A DNA stretch of 64,000 nucleotides from Pelagicoccus sp. SDUM812002 (GCF_031127835.1 NZ_JARXHX010000006.1:124001-188000); one strand, 5' to 3'; positions 8,391-21,762 are shown, numbered from the stretch's first letter. Notes: generated by a model not told the origin, from the letters alone. Numbers and translations are program-made.

Positions 8391-8995
8391 TTCTTTTCTT
8401 CCTTCTTCGTTATTTCGATACGAAAGGCGAAACCATCGCCCACAGAACCTCTTTCCAAAGACGTTAGCTTATATTCATCCAACAGTCCCTGCATCACATC
8501 GGCTCCCTCGATCGATCTCAAATAGTCGTTAACTAACCGAGATGCCTCCTCGGCTGACACGAGCACACTACCCTGTATATTCGCAATCCCATCGGAGTAT
8601 TCGACACGGTCGAGGTACATACCATCGGGCAATCGCGAAGAGAGACTCAGCAATAAATCGCTCGCAACGAGCCTGCCGCCCTCGAATTCAACTATCTCAT
8701 TGAGCGACCTGCTGACCTTCATGAAATCAGCGTTATACTTCACCTTCTCGTCGTGACGCGCTTCGTAAGTGGCAATCTCAGACTCGAGTTTCTGGATATC
8801 TTCTTCGATATTCATCGCTCGGTATTCCTGAAAAAGTATATAAACAGAAAATATGCCAGCTACCGCTATCGCGAACGTCGGCAGGAAGAACTGCGTACGC
8901 ACAGCCCGCATGTCAGGAAGCGATTCGTAGTCGCGAAAGTTTGGTCGCCAATTATATGTGCGAGTCGATGTCTGCTTTTTCGATAGCTTTATCAC
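8387..8995 (-). CDS. PilN-like inner-membrane pilus assembly protein
   Basis: Fimbrial assembly protein with a single membrane helix (FFLPTFAIAVAGIFSVYILF) followed by a coiled coil and an alpha/beta domain (LVASDLLLSLSSRLPDGMYL). I chose GTG 8995 (202 residues) over an upstream ATG at 9046. GTGA overlaps the stop of the preceding gene, and a strong GGAGGG Shine-Dalgarno lies a few bases upstream. This is one of the few clear ribosome binding sites in the window. Its short cytoplasmic N-terminus would bind the PilM-like partner encoded just upstream. Confidence 0.75.
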   Translation of the reverse strand: MIKLSKKQTSTRTYNWRPNFRDYESLPDMRAVRTQFFLPTFAIAVAGIFSVYILFQEYRAMNIEEDIQKLESEIATYEARHDEKVKYNADFMKVSRSLNEIVEFEGGRLVASDLLLSLSSRLPDGMYLDRVEYSDGIANIQGSVLVSAEEASRLVNDYLRSIEGADVMQGLLDEYKLTSLERGSVGDGFAFRIEITKKEEKK

Positions 8996-10020
8996 GACTG
9001 CCCTCCTTTTCCAAATTCTAGAGCGAGAGAGAAAAGGCTGATCCAAGTATTATCGATCTGCTTGGCGATGTCGTCCGAAGCAAATGTGACCCCTTTTCCC
9101 TCCAACCAACGACCGAGATTCAAGGGAAGCGGCGTCAGGTTGAGCAGGTCGCAAATGCTTCCCTCCAACCATGGCAGAAAGCGGCCGTCCTTTAAGCAAT
9201 AGAGCTCCGATACCGAGCTGCCGGTCTGTACCTCAAAAAAGCCAATGGAACTTTGCAGCTCCCTCAGCAGTTTTCTCAAAAGCTTCGGAGCGATTGGCCC
9301 GAGATCGAAATCACGTGACTGCAGGATCTTCTCCGCTGCAGCCTCATCCTTTAGGTTCATTTCCTCCTTGAGCGCTAAAGCGATATGATTAGCCCCACAA
9401 TCTATTCGCCGGGCCATTTCCACGCCCTTCGGGCCGACAATCACAGCGTTCGTGAACTGCTGGTCTATCTCTAAAAACAAGACAGGGGAACGGCTAGCAT
9501 CGCTGCCAACTGCGTCTATCAAAGACCCCAAGGTCCCTAAGGTACCCAATTCCAATCGTCGCGGGTAGATTCCGCTTTCGATTAACGCATTTTGGGCATC
9601 CGAAATCTCTTCCTTCGAAGCGCCGCATACGAGAATCTCTTTCTTATTATTGGCTGCTGGATCGATTTCACTACCGTCTGCGGCCGAAAGGCAATAGGCC
9701 GCAAAGGTGTCTGGATTGACGCCTCCCGACTTTCGGAGGAAGTCGAAGACGTACTCGACCTCCTTTCCTCTCTGGGCGTCTAACAACACCTGGCGCACTA
9801 ACCGGCCTTCTGGGTAGATGGCGCTGAAAGCATGCATGTAGGCGTTTGACTTCACCTTCGCGAAATCGCGAATTTTAGAAGCTGGCGAGTCATCCTTCGA
9901 TAGGTCTATCTCCACGACCTCCTCGACGACCGTGGGGGCCGTCTCCGAACTGATGCGGGCAGCTCGGATCGCAGAAGGACGGTACTCTACGATAAAATTT
10001 TTCTTTTTAGCTGAGATCAT
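8992..10020 (-). CDS. pilM: PilM-like actin-fold pilus assembly protein
   Basis: A 342-residue cytoplasmic protein with no signal peptide, first in the leftward operon ahead of PilN-, PilO-, PilP- and PilQ-like genes. The N-terminal beta strands (KKNFIVEYRPSAIRAARIS), the block FLEIDQQFTNAVIVGPKGVEMARRIDCG (split here as FLEIDQQFTNAVIV and KGVEMARRIDCG) and the late LLRKLLRELQSSIGFFE segment fit the PilM/FtsA-like fold. PilM forms a cytoplasmic ring that couples the pilus motor to PilN. Divergence is high, so the call relies on operon position as well as motif order. Confidence 0.7.
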   Translation of the reverse strand: MISAKKKNFIVEYRPSAIRAARISSETAPTVVEEVVEIDLSKDDSPASKIRDFAKVKSNAYMHAFSAIYPEGRLVRQVLLDAQRGKEVEYVFDFLRKSGGVNPDTFAAYCLSAADGSEIDPAANNKKEILVCGASKEEISDAQNALIESGIYPRRLELGTLGTLGSLIDAVGSDASRSPVLFLEIDQQFTNAVIVGPKGVEMARRIDCGANHIALALKEEMNLKDEAAAEKILQSRDFDLGPIAPKLLRKLLRELQSSIGFFEVQTGSSVSELYCLKDGRFLPWLEGSICDLLNLTPLPLNLGRWLEGKGVTFASDDIAKQIDNTWISLFSLALEFGKGGQS

Positions 10021-10492
10021 TGTCGTTTTGCGTCCCCTAGGCGCTGTCCGCTTCGAGGTGCATATGACGCTATCGGACTCACCCAGCTGGGGTTGAGGTC
10101 AATAGAGTGATCTAATTCGGAACCGCCGACATCCACCATCGGGAGATGCGCATTTCCCACCCTAAGAGAAACTTGATTCCTGAGCTATTCCCCTCAAGGG
10201 AACCGCAGGCCAGCGCTCACTCGAAGCCAAGCAGCCCTTCCTAAGAGCCGCTCACACAAGAACCAAAATATTTTCTGGCAAAGCTTTCCCCAAAGAAAGA
10301 CTGCAAGAGACCACGTAGGGGCGAGTTGGCAGGATGCAGACGCAAAAAAGCCCGAACTCAGGAGAGTTCGGGCTTTGAAAGGCGATTCAGTCGGGCGCCT
10401 GCCGGAATGGGGACAAGTCGACGGTTTTCAGCATTGGAGCTATTCGCGCGCTGCTGCGCTGGCGAAGTGGCGCCCCGAGTCGAAAACTCAGC
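10021..10492. other. Intergenic region upstream of the pil operon
   Basis: The 472 bp between pilM and the small bS22-like gene hold one clear element, the terminator at 10347-10376. The part nearer pilM must contain the pil operon promoter, but I see no convincing -35/-10 or -24/-12 element. I found no credible additional reading frame. Confidence 0.5.
10347..10376 (-). terminator. Rho-independent terminator
   Basis: Perfect 13-bp inverted repeat AAAGCCCGAACTC / GAGTTCGGGCTTT with a four-base loop. Reading leftward it is followed by a run of six T. It should end the transcript of the bS22-like small gene and insulate the pil operon. Confidence 0.88.
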
Positions 10493-10588
10493 CTACCAGG
10501 CCTTCTTCTTGTGGCGGTTCGACTTCAAGCGCTTGCGGCGCTTGTGTTTTGACATCTTAAGTCTGCGTTTCTTTTTGAGATTACCCAT
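10493..10588 (-). CDS. Small basic AURKAIP1/COX24-domain ribosomal protein (bS22-like)
   Basis: A 31-residue gene. The product begins [20 protein letters not shown] and ends in KKKAW, with more than half Lys/Arg. The pattern K-K-R-R-x-K-M-S-K-x-K-x-R-K matches the AURKAIP1/COX24 family, which includes the small mycobacterial 30S protein bS22 (recalled family knowledge). An AAGGGA Shine-Dalgarno-like element precedes the ATG at a plausible distance. It lies between rluA and a strong terminator and near rpsT, a fitting translation context. Function as a ribosome-associated peptide is inferred. Confidence 0.82.
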   Translation of the reverse strand: MGNLKKKRRLKMSKHKRRKRLKSNRHKKKAW

Positions 10589-10699
10589 TGTTTTTGTCCC
10601 TTGAAATTTTGGAAAAGCCCGAGAACGTGGGCCCTCGCCGGAAACCTGTAAAGCAGAAATTGCAGAAATTAAGACTCCAACTTGAGTGGAGCCGAGTTA

Positions 10700-11512
10700 T
10701 CAGCTTCGCCCTCCCCGGTATTCGTCCAAGCGCTTGAGCAAAGTCTCAAATCGGCTCGGCAGCGGTGCGAGCACGGGCTCCAGCGTCACCTCCGGGACCT
10801 TGAATTCAACCTCTACCAGATGCACGCAGAGGCTGTCATAGAGCGGCTTCTCGCGACCTTTGCCACGCATGTAGTCTCGCTTGATGCGAGAGAGGTAAAT
10901 CTCGTCTCCCTCGCTGTAGTAATCCTCTCCCACGACATTCAAACCGCGTTCCGCTGCGTGTACCCTTATCTGATGGGTTCGCAAGAAATTCGTTTCCGCT
11001 TCCCAAAGCTGATACTGACCGTAGCTACGCAGGAAGCGGAAGCTGGTTTCACACTTCTTGCCGGTCCGATGCGAGACGACCATGCACTTCGACTGGAAAT
11101 GCCGCGCCAAGGGAAGATCGCACACAAACTCGCGATCTTCAGTCTCTGACTTCACGAGGAGGTGGAATCGAAAAACGAGTTGCGAAGAACCTACCGCATT
11201 CTTAAGCAACTCCTCGTTTTCCTCGTTCTTCGCGAATACAAGAACTCCGCTTAATTCCGGATCGAGGTTGAAAGTCCTGAAGAGGCCCTCGACTCCAAGT
11301 GACTTGAGCTGCGGCTTCTCATTGAGCAGCTCGCGCCGCAAGGCCATGGAAAGGTCTGGCTTGCCGAGGGTCCATTCATGCTGAAAGCAAGCAAGTCCGG
11401 CCGGCTTGTTGATCGCGAAATAACGATCGTTGTTGGCGATCAACGGAAACTTCTCCGGCCGGCTGCCCAAGTATCCTGGCGGGAAGGAGATGAATTCTTT
11501 CTTGCTGCTCAT
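10700..11512 (-). CDS. RluA-family pseudouridine synthase
   Basis: A 270-residue protein that should convert specific uridines in RNA to pseudouridine. Visible motifs are the opening NDRYFAINKPAGLACF, the catalytic loop TFNLDPELSGVLVFAKN with the essential Asp kept, and NFLRTHQIRVHAAERG plus NVVGEDYY near the C-terminus. The canonical HRLD is FNLD here, so the neighbouring His and Arg are replaced. No S4 domain is present. The substrate cannot be assigned. It lies between rpsT and the bS22-like gene. Confidence 0.8.
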   Translation of the reverse strand: MSSKKEFISFPPGYLGSRPEKFPLIANNDRYFAINKPAGLACFQHEWTLGKPDLSMALRRELLNEKPQLKSLGVEGLFRTFNLDPELSGVLVFAKNEENEELLKNAVGSSQLVFRFHLLVKSETEDREFVCDLPLARHFQSKCMVVSHRTGKKCETSFRFLRSYGQYQLWEAETNFLRTHQIRVHAAERGLNVVGEDYYSEGDEIYLSRIKRDYMRGKGREKPLYDSLCVHLVEVEFKVPEVTLEPVLAPLPSRFETLLKRLDEYRGGRS

Positions 11513-11538
11513 GTTTTGGCTGGGGTCGGAAAAGAAAG

Positions 11539-11568
11539 AACCCCCATCGTGTAAAACGCATGGGGGTT
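11539..11568 (-). terminator. Rho-independent terminator downstream of rpsT
   Basis: The nine-base repeat AACCCCCAT / ATGGGGGTT flanks a 12-base loop. Leftward it is followed by TTCTTTCTTTTCC. It sits just after rpsT and before the start of the RluA-family gene, so it ends the rpsT transcript. Confidence 0.75.
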
Positions 11569-11592
11569 CATGATGGGAGGAGGAAAAATGGA

Positions 11593-11853
11593 TTAACCGG
11601 CGATGTACTTGGCAACGGAGGCCTTCGCGCGGCTCGCCTTGTTGTTGTGTACGAGGTTGGTTTTCGCAGCTTTGTCCATTGCGGAAACGTAATCGATCGC
11701 GGCGGCCTTGAGCGCTTCTTTGTCAGAACCGTCGGCAGCGAGTGCTGCTACCTTCTTGGCCAGCGTCTTGATACGAGTCTTGCGAGAACGATTGTGCAGA
11801 GTACGCGCGATCGTCTTGCGGTTGTTCTTAATTGCTGACTTGGTATTTGCCAT
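11593..11853 (-). CDS. rpsT: 30S ribosomal protein bS20
   Basis: An 86-residue protein with the characteristic start MANTKSAIKNNRKTIARTLH and a helical, basic body (NRSRKTRIKTLAKK, NLVHNNKASRAKASVAKYIAG). bS20 binds 16S rRNA early in 30S assembly. I chose the ATG at 11853, matching the conserved family start, over an upstream in-frame ATG at 11892. A terminator hairpin follows at 11539-11568, so it is probably monocistronic. Confidence 0.97.
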   Translation of the reverse strand: MANTKSAIKNNRKTIARTLHNRSRKTRIKTLAKKVAALAADGSDKEALKAAAIDYVSAMDKAAKTNLVHNNKASRAKASVAKYIAG

Positions 11854-11932
11854 AAGGGGAGCGGATATTCCCGCCAGAAGAGCCTTTGTCAAGGCTTTAG
11901 CCGGACGGGAGGAAAGATAATTTCAACTCAGC

Positions 11933-13318
11933 CTAAAAGCTATTATTCAATAGAGTCGGATCGCCGAACGGCAAGCGCTCTCCCACTGCCTTCAGTTCCC
12001 GCCAGAAGTCAATGTTCAACCCGCTGCCGCCTCCGAGATCCGCCAATGCCTCGTCGTAGTGGAACTCGTAACCGCCACTGAGCGTGATCTCCAAGCCCAC
12101 AATCGCTCCATGTACGGCCCCGCCAGATCCCCCGCCATGCAAGTGCACGTTTGAATTCGGGGCGTAGATTACAGCGTAGACCAGGCCGTTGCCCCCCACA
12201 TCCACACTAGTCCCCCCTTCGTAGGGAGTGGTGTTGTAAATCATGAACTTCTCGGCCTTCTTGGTTTCGTTCTGCATTCCGTAGGCAGAGCCATTTCCGG
12301 TAATGCTGAGGGACTCTGCCGAATAAAGCTCCAGCGAACCGTTCTCAGTAATCCGAATCGTGCCTTTGCCTGAAATACTCACATTACGGCGAACGTAGAG
12401 CGCTACGGGACCATCGATCACCAAGTTGTCCCCATTACCTGAGAGACCGATGCGTTCCGCTTGGTACTTAGCCGGCGTGGTGTCCAGAGGATCACCGAGA
12501 GTCAACGGTCCATTAATGTCGGAAGAACCACCATTCAAGGTGCTAACATCCGTCCATCCCGCATAAGGAGGGACGTCCACCGGCGGGAGCTCGGCATAAA
12601 AATCTTCCGCAACACGGGTGAGATCCTTCGATCCACTCGCGTCGCCCCACTCACCCAGAGTGCCATTGCGATGGAATGACGAGTTTACGTTAAACGTTCC
12701 ACCTACCGCGATGTAACCGTAGATATCGGCATTGTTGAGCAGGATATCGGTGTTCAGGAGAGCCAACGAAGCTACATTGCCATTTGAGGCGCGAGTCGCA
12801 GCCGAGTAGTTACCCACTCGCGAGTCCCAGCTGTCCACTGTCACTCCGTTGCCATTCATGATCACGTTTCGGCGCGCCAGAAGTCCGTTAGCAAAAAGAC
12901 TGCTGGACGACAAATCTACCTTGATCTGGCGAGAGAGCGTACGACCGTCCGCGCCTGTTAAGGACCCCTCGGCCGCAATCGTCGGCGATGTGGTGCTCTT
13001 GCTCACAAATACCTTAATCTCGCCAGTAGCCCCGTCTCCCACCCAAGGGGCCGCTAGAGATTTGAAGTACCCGTTGGAATGAGATATCCACCCATCAGCT
13101 GACGACCAACTCCCGTCATTGAATCCGCGAACCCCTTCCTCAAGGCCTGACTCCGCTAAGTTCAACGCATTCTGCATATTGAGGTAGCGTGTCGACATTT
13201 TGTATTCAGTAAATGACGACTGCATCGCAGCTGCCATCCACAGGCCGAGCACGACCACCACGAAAATGGCCGCAACCATGGCTGATCCCCTTTTACCACT
13301 CATAGAATTTCCCTTCAT
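11933..13318 (-). CDS. PilX-like pilus assembly protein with large C-terminal region
   Basis: A 461-residue protein whose N-terminus matches the PilX type: SGKRGSAMVAAIFVVVVLG, then NMQNALNLAESGLEEG, the conserved AESGLE segment of minor-pilin accessory proteins. After about residue 120 it becomes Gly/Asn/Ser-rich with repeated short beta-strand-like stretches (GNGVTVDSWDS, GNGDNLVIDGP, GKGTIRITENGSLELYS), suggesting an extracellular beta-solenoid. It is last in a leftward trio of pilin-like genes. Start could be either of two nearby Met codons. No canonical prepilin cleavage motif is present. Confidence 0.68.
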   Translation of the reverse strand: MKGNSMSGKRGSAMVAAIFVVVVLGLWMAAAMQSSFTEYKMSTRYLNMQNALNLAESGLEEGVRGFNDGSWSSADGWISHSNGYFKSLAAPWVGDGATGEIKVFVSKSTTSPTIAAEGSLTGADGRTLSRQIKVDLSSSSLFANGLLARRNVIMNGNGVTVDSWDSRVGNYSAATRASNGNVASLALLNTDILLNNADIYGYIAVGGTFNVNSSFHRNGTLGEWGDASGSKDLTRVAEDFYAELPPVDVPPYAGWTDVSTLNGGSSDINGPLTLGDPLDTTPAKYQAERIGLSGNGDNLVIDGPVALYVRRNVSISGKGTIRITENGSLELYSAESLSITGNGSAYGMQNETKKAEKFMIYNTTPYEGGTSVDVGGNGLVYAVIYAPNSNVHLHGGGSGGAVHGAIVGLEITLSGGYEFHYDEALADLGGGSGLNIDFWRELKAVGERLPFGDPTLLNNSF

Positions 13319-13335
13319 ATTAGACCCTCACTTGA

Positions 13336-13917
13336 TTAACTACTCACTGACCGATTCCGCATCATGAACCGAGCCGAGATGATTTCGTTTGTATTGTTGA
13401 TGCTAAGAACATTCCTCTGCATCTCCGCTTGAAGCTGGATTTCCTTCACCTCAATCGGATTGATAGTCCCGTCGGAGTCCTTGACTCCGTAGAGGTTATA
13501 GTAGACGAGCTCCAATGATTTCACGTCCTTCAAGATGATATCAGTCTTGCCTCCAGCCGTGCGCGAGAATGTCCCTGTGACCGCGTCGAAAGCGTAGACA
13601 ACGGTGCTTATCCCACCGGTGGAATCGTATACATCTAGGGAAACCCTAGTCGCCGTCGCCGAATTCACATCGACTGTCATGCGAGCGTCCGACCCAAAAT
13701 CCTCTAGAGTGAAACGACTGGCCATGTTCATGTCCTGGTAGTTACCAAGGCCCTTCGTAGTCTTGGCCAGGAAGAGCAAGCTCCCCGTCGAGATGGCAAG
13801 CACCAAACCGCAGAGCGATACCGTAACGAGCACTTCAACCAACGTGAATGCCCTACGGTTAAGCGACACGCCAGAGTTCTTCCTAGAATGAGCGATAGTA
13901 GTAGTCATGTAATCCAT
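13336..13917 (-). CDS. Prepilin-like minor pilin (PilW type)
   Basis: A 193-residue protein with a prepilin signal NRRAFTLVEVLVTVSLCG: basic leader, cleavage before FTLVE, Glu at position 5 and a hydrophobic helix. The residue before the cleavage is Ala rather than the usual Gly. The rest is a beta-rich globular domain. Its start overlaps the end of the PilV-like gene by 26-35 bp, depending on whether ATG 13917 or 13908 is used. Together with its neighbours it likely forms the pilus tip or priming complex. Confidence 0.78.
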   Translation of the reverse strand: MDYMTTTIAHSRKNSGVSLNRRAFTLVEVLVTVSLCGLVLAISTGSLLFLAKTTKGLGNYQDMNMASRFTLEDFGSDARMTVDVNSATATRVSLDVYDSTGGISTVVYAFDAVTGTFSRTAGGKTDIILKDVKSLELVYYNLYGVKDSDGTINPIEVKEIQLQAEMQRNVLSINNTNEIISARFMMRNRSVSS

Positions 13918-14371
13918 TCTCAGTGAACCAAGAAACCGTTTGTTTTGCCCTAGCGTTTCCGCGGGCGTCGTTCCATTCCACCCGAATCGTCGCCTGCTTC
14001 TGATTTGAATGGCGGTCTTCGATCAACCGATAAGCTTGGTAGCGTGCCCCAAAAGCATCGTTGAATTCGGTGGTGAGATCGATCGAAACCTCGCCTGCGT
14101 CCGTCGTTTGCTGGGCTTCCAATGCGCTCCAACTCATGGTACGCAAATCCTCCATCTCGCTCTGCAGGATCTGAGCGACACGGGCATAGTCGCGGGAAGT
14201 CTCGACCGTTTGCAATGCTTGGGTTACGGTCGAAAACGCGGCTACCAAGACGAGCCCCAGGACCATGAGCGCCATGATAACTTCCACCAAAGTGAAACCG
14301 CCCTCACCTTTCACAAAGAGTCCGCTCCGCACTAGGCGATCATTAGATTCAGGCAAGTTGTGAAAACGCAT
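13883..14371 (-). CDS. Prepilin-like minor pilin (PilV type)
   Basis: A 162-residue protein with the prepilin motif GEGGFTLVEVIMALMVLG, so cleavage should occur between Gly and Phe. The conserved pattern LVLVAAFSTVTQALQTVE follows, then a short globular region. It is the first gene of a leftward pilV-pilW-pilX-like cluster. No major pilin (pilA) or motor ATPase is present in the window. Similar type II pseudopilins (GspI) cannot be excluded. Confidence 0.8.
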   Translation of the reverse strand: MRFHNLPESNDRLVRSGLFVKGEGGFTLVEVIMALMVLGLVLVAAFSTVTQALQTVETSRDYARVAQILQSEMEDLRTMSWSALEAQQTTDAGEVSIDLTTEFNDAFGARYQAYRLIEDRHSNQKQATIRVEWNDARGNARAKQTVSWFTENGLHDYYYRSF

Positions 14372-14587
14372 ATTACTTCCCCAAACGGGGGACCTGAATC
14401 AAAAACGAGCAGAATAGAGGAAAGCTCCAGTTCTTGACCAAGACGCAGTATTTTCCTCCAACCCAAACTAAGCGTAAAATCCACCCCGCCCACGCAAGAC
14501 ATAGGCCTAGCAACCTATCGTGCCCTAGAAAATATCCGCATACGACGTACCGCGCTAAACTCGATGATCACTTAGTAAATAGCTAGT

Positions 14588-14945
14588 TTCGGAGCCTGTA
14601 AGCCGGATCCTGTAGTCTGGCCGAAACCAGACTCGCATTCATTTATCTGCATCCCGCCGAAGCGGGAGCCCCTTCTTGCGAAGTAGCGCGGTTTACCCGG
14701 AACCCTTAATGGACGAGCAGCCCAGGTTCCCTATTTAACCTTGCGCCGGAATGGGTTTACCCTGCCAGCCCGATTACTCGGACCGCGGTGGGCTCTTACC
14801 CCACCTTTTCACCCTTACCCCGACCGAAGCCGAGGCGGTATATTCTCTGTGGCACTGGCCGTCGAACCGCCTTAAAGCGGCCCTCCCCCGCTTTCACGAG
14901 GAATCCTGCCCTATGGCGTCCGGACTTTCCTCCCCGGAGATTCTC
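14588..14945 (-). ncRNA. rnpB: RNase P RNA (class A)
   Basis: The catalytic RNA that removes 5' leaders from pre-tRNA. Reading leftward, the 5' region has the hallmark GAGGAAAGTCCGGACGCCAT followed by AGGGCAGG. The 3' end has GGATCCGGCTTACAGGCTCC, which pairs back with the 5' domain. Internal conserved blocks include the GGGTAAACC-type J/P elements. The roughly 358-nt length fits class A RNA. Exact ends are approximate. Confidence 0.95.
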
Positions 14946-14980
14946 AAAAAGAACAACGGAGCGAATGCGCGGCCCCGAAA

Positions 14981-15718
14981 CTAGTCCGCGTAATAGAGGA
15001 TGCGCCCGCAATTGTCGCAAGTCGTAATTTCCTTGGCCGCCTTCACTTCCGACAAAATAGCGTTGGATACCCGCATGTGGCATCCCTTGCAGGACTGGCC
15101 AGCCAGTTCGACGACTACCGGAAACTTGAGACCGCGAGCGACCTGCGTGTACTTCGAGCGGCTCGGGTTGTCCAACTCCGCGTCTGCTGCCACCTTGGCC
15201 TCCCGAGCCGATTCGAGTTCATCCTTCACTTCCTCCTCCCGCTCGTTGAGTCGTACAATCGCCCTCTCCTCCAGAACAATCTCCTCTTTCGACTTCGTCT
15301 CAGACTCCGCGAATCGCTTTCGCTCTTCGTCGAGCTCATAGAGCACCTCGAGTTCGTCGGACTCTAAATCGGAAATCTTCTTCCCTGCGTTCTCGATCTC
15401 ATGGATCAAAGCTTGGTACTCCTCGTTCTTTTTAACTTGGAGCTGCTGGTTCTTATACTTGACGATCTGAACCTCGACAGAAGCCATCTCCGTTTCGATG
15501 CCTTTGCCCTTCGTCTCCAACTCCTTGATACGCTGCCGCGCAGCTTCTATATCCGCCTTCAGCGATGCAATTTTCGCTTCTGCTGCCTTCCTCTCCAAAG
15601 GGATCGTCTGCAACGCGTCCTCGACTTGTTGCAATTTCATGTCGCGATCCTGGAGGATCAGCATCTTGGTGAGGGCATCGGATACCATAGGGGAATTGCA
15701 TTCAGCTGCCCGAATCAT
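14981..15718 (-). CDS. Coiled-coil protein with C4 zinc ribbon (DUF164/CdsZ type)
   Basis: A 245-residue cytoplasmic protein. Residues about 20-190 are a long charged coiled coil (KAAEAKIASLKADIEAARQR), and the C-terminus is a zinc ribbon: CKGCHMRV near 212 and CDNCGRILYY near 236. This architecture is widespread in bacteria; family members have been tied to nucleic acid or secretion-related roles, but no reaction is established. An alternative ATG at 15688 would shorten it by ten residues. It is transcribed toward rnpB and ends 36 bp before that RNA. Confidence 0.78.
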   Translation of the reverse strand: MIRAAECNSPMVSDALTKMLILQDRDMKLQQVEDALQTIPLERKAAEAKIASLKADIEAARQRIKELETKGKGIETEMASVEVQIVKYKNQQLQVKKNEEYQALIHEIENAGKKISDLESDELEVLYELDEERKRFAESETKSKEEIVLEERAIVRLNEREEEVKDELESAREAKVAADAELDNPSRSKYTQVARGLKFPVVVELAGQSCKGCHMRVSNAILSEVKAAKEITTCDNCGRILYYAD

Positions 15719-15773
15719 GACGGGTCAAACCTTCAATCGAGCCAAATGCGTTAAAAACGCTACGGCGAATCCC

Positions 15774-16187
15774 TTATATATAATACATCTCTTCGGTCGA
15801 GTTCGGCATCAGGTCCCTTACCGTCAATTCCGAAGCCTTGGCCTCGAAACAATCCTGCAAGGTCTTCCACGTTTTCGCCACGGATTCGCCCGACGCGCCG
15901 GAAGAATTGGCTACCGACCCAAAAACGTCGCCCTGTACCAAGGCAATGACTTCACGAAGCGATATCTCATCGGGACTACGGGCTAACAAATAGCCACCTT
16001 GCTTACCCCGGCGGCTCTCGATCAATCCACCGTTTCGCAGCTCACCTAGGATCTGCACCAAGTAATTGGCAGGGACCGCCTCCAACTCCGCAAGCTCCTC
16101 AATTCGCGAAAGTTCCCCCGACGGAAGTCGGACGGCCATTCGGGCGAGGGCGCGGCACGCATAGTCGAGCTTTACGGATAACTTCAT
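15774..16187 (-). CDS. Rrf2-family transcription regulator without cluster cysteines
   Basis: A 137-residue winged-helix regulator that begins MKLSVKLDYACRALARMAV, the standard Rrf2 opening. The recognition region ELEAVPANYLVQILGELRNGGLIESRRGKQGGYLLAR is complete (split: ELEAVPANYLVQILGEL, RNGGLIESRRGKQGGYLLAR). IscR and NsrR carry three cysteines after this region to hold an Fe-S cluster. Here that stretch reads GSVANSSGASGESVAK, with none. It probably senses something else or acts like the cluster-free CymR group. It is divergent from gyrB. A start two codons upstream is possible. Confidence 0.85.
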   Translation of the reverse strand: MKLSVKLDYACRALARMAVRLPSGELSRIEELAELEAVPANYLVQILGELRNGGLIESRRGKQGGYLLARSPDEISLREVIALVQGDVFGSVANSSGASGESVAKTWKTLQDCFEAKASELTVRDLMPNSTEEMYYI

Positions 16188-16281
16188 AGGCAAAAATCGT
16201 AGGCATTCGACATCCGATTACACCAGAAAGTCAATACACCTCCCTAGCTCGATCTCAGAACGGGCCTTAGAAGCACACTAG

Positions 16282-18939
<2,658 letters not shown>

Positions 18940-18991
18940 GAGCCCCTTGGCAGCGAACCCGTAAACCGTATCCATTTTATAATCACTCGCT

Positions 18992-21472
<2,481 letters not shown>

Positions 21473-21622
21473 CAAAAATGCATTAGCACCTAAGTAACCA
21501 GGGGCTTGGGTGATACCCCCAAAGCCCTTAGATGTTAAGCAGTTAAAGCTTGATCCTGTAGTGCTTTGTACCTAAATTCCGGGACCCAGAGGCAGGTTAT
21601 TCAACAAAAGTCCTTTATATTC

Positions 21623-21649
21623 TGCATGAATTTGAGCAGAAATTTTCAT
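21623..21649 (+). promoter_or_regulatory. Conserved upstream box, candidate enhancer-binding site, copy 1
   Basis: A 27-bp block starting TGCATGAATTTGAGC and ending AGAAATTTTCAT is repeated without change upstream of the second porin. It is an imperfect dyad with outer arms ATGAA and TTCAT. It lies exactly 40 bp before the -24/-12 element in both copies. Its position and symmetry fit a binding site for a sigma-54 activator, but the protein is unknown. Confidence 0.5.
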
Positions 21650-21688
21650 GACAAAAAATAATTCGTAATTTTTTATCAAACCCCTTGA

Positions 21689-21705
21689 TTGGCAATTAAT
21701 TTGCT
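21689..21705 (+). promoter_or_regulatory. Sigma-54 type -24/-12 promoter of porin 1
   Basis: TTGGCAATTAATTTGCT matches the sigma-54 consensus YTGGCACGNNNNTTGCW at all defined positions except two (C to A, G to T). The invariant GG and GC doublets have the required spacing of 12. The predicted transcript start is near 21715, leaving a leader of about 92 nt. The same 17 bases recur at 23224-23240. Confidence 0.65.
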
Positions 21706-21762
21706 GAAAAGGACTCTAGTCGGATTACACCTCTAACAATCTGTTCAATTAAACAATCTCAC

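Noticed and set aside
671-10037. Shared 15-mer (GTTTTGCGTCCCCTA) near 672 and 10024
   Set aside because: One or two 15-base matches are expected by chance in a window this size, and the contexts are unrelated.
10021-10100. c-di-GMP (GEMM) riboswitch ahead of the pil operon
   Set aside because: Only the short stretch GGGGACGCAAAACG resembles the GEMM core. The other conserved parts (the GCAAACC segment and receptor) are missing.
14509-14526. Sigma-54 type promoter upstream of the minor-pilin cluster
   Set aside because: On the minus strand GGGCACG and TTGCT are present, but the GG-GC spacing is 13 rather than the required 12.
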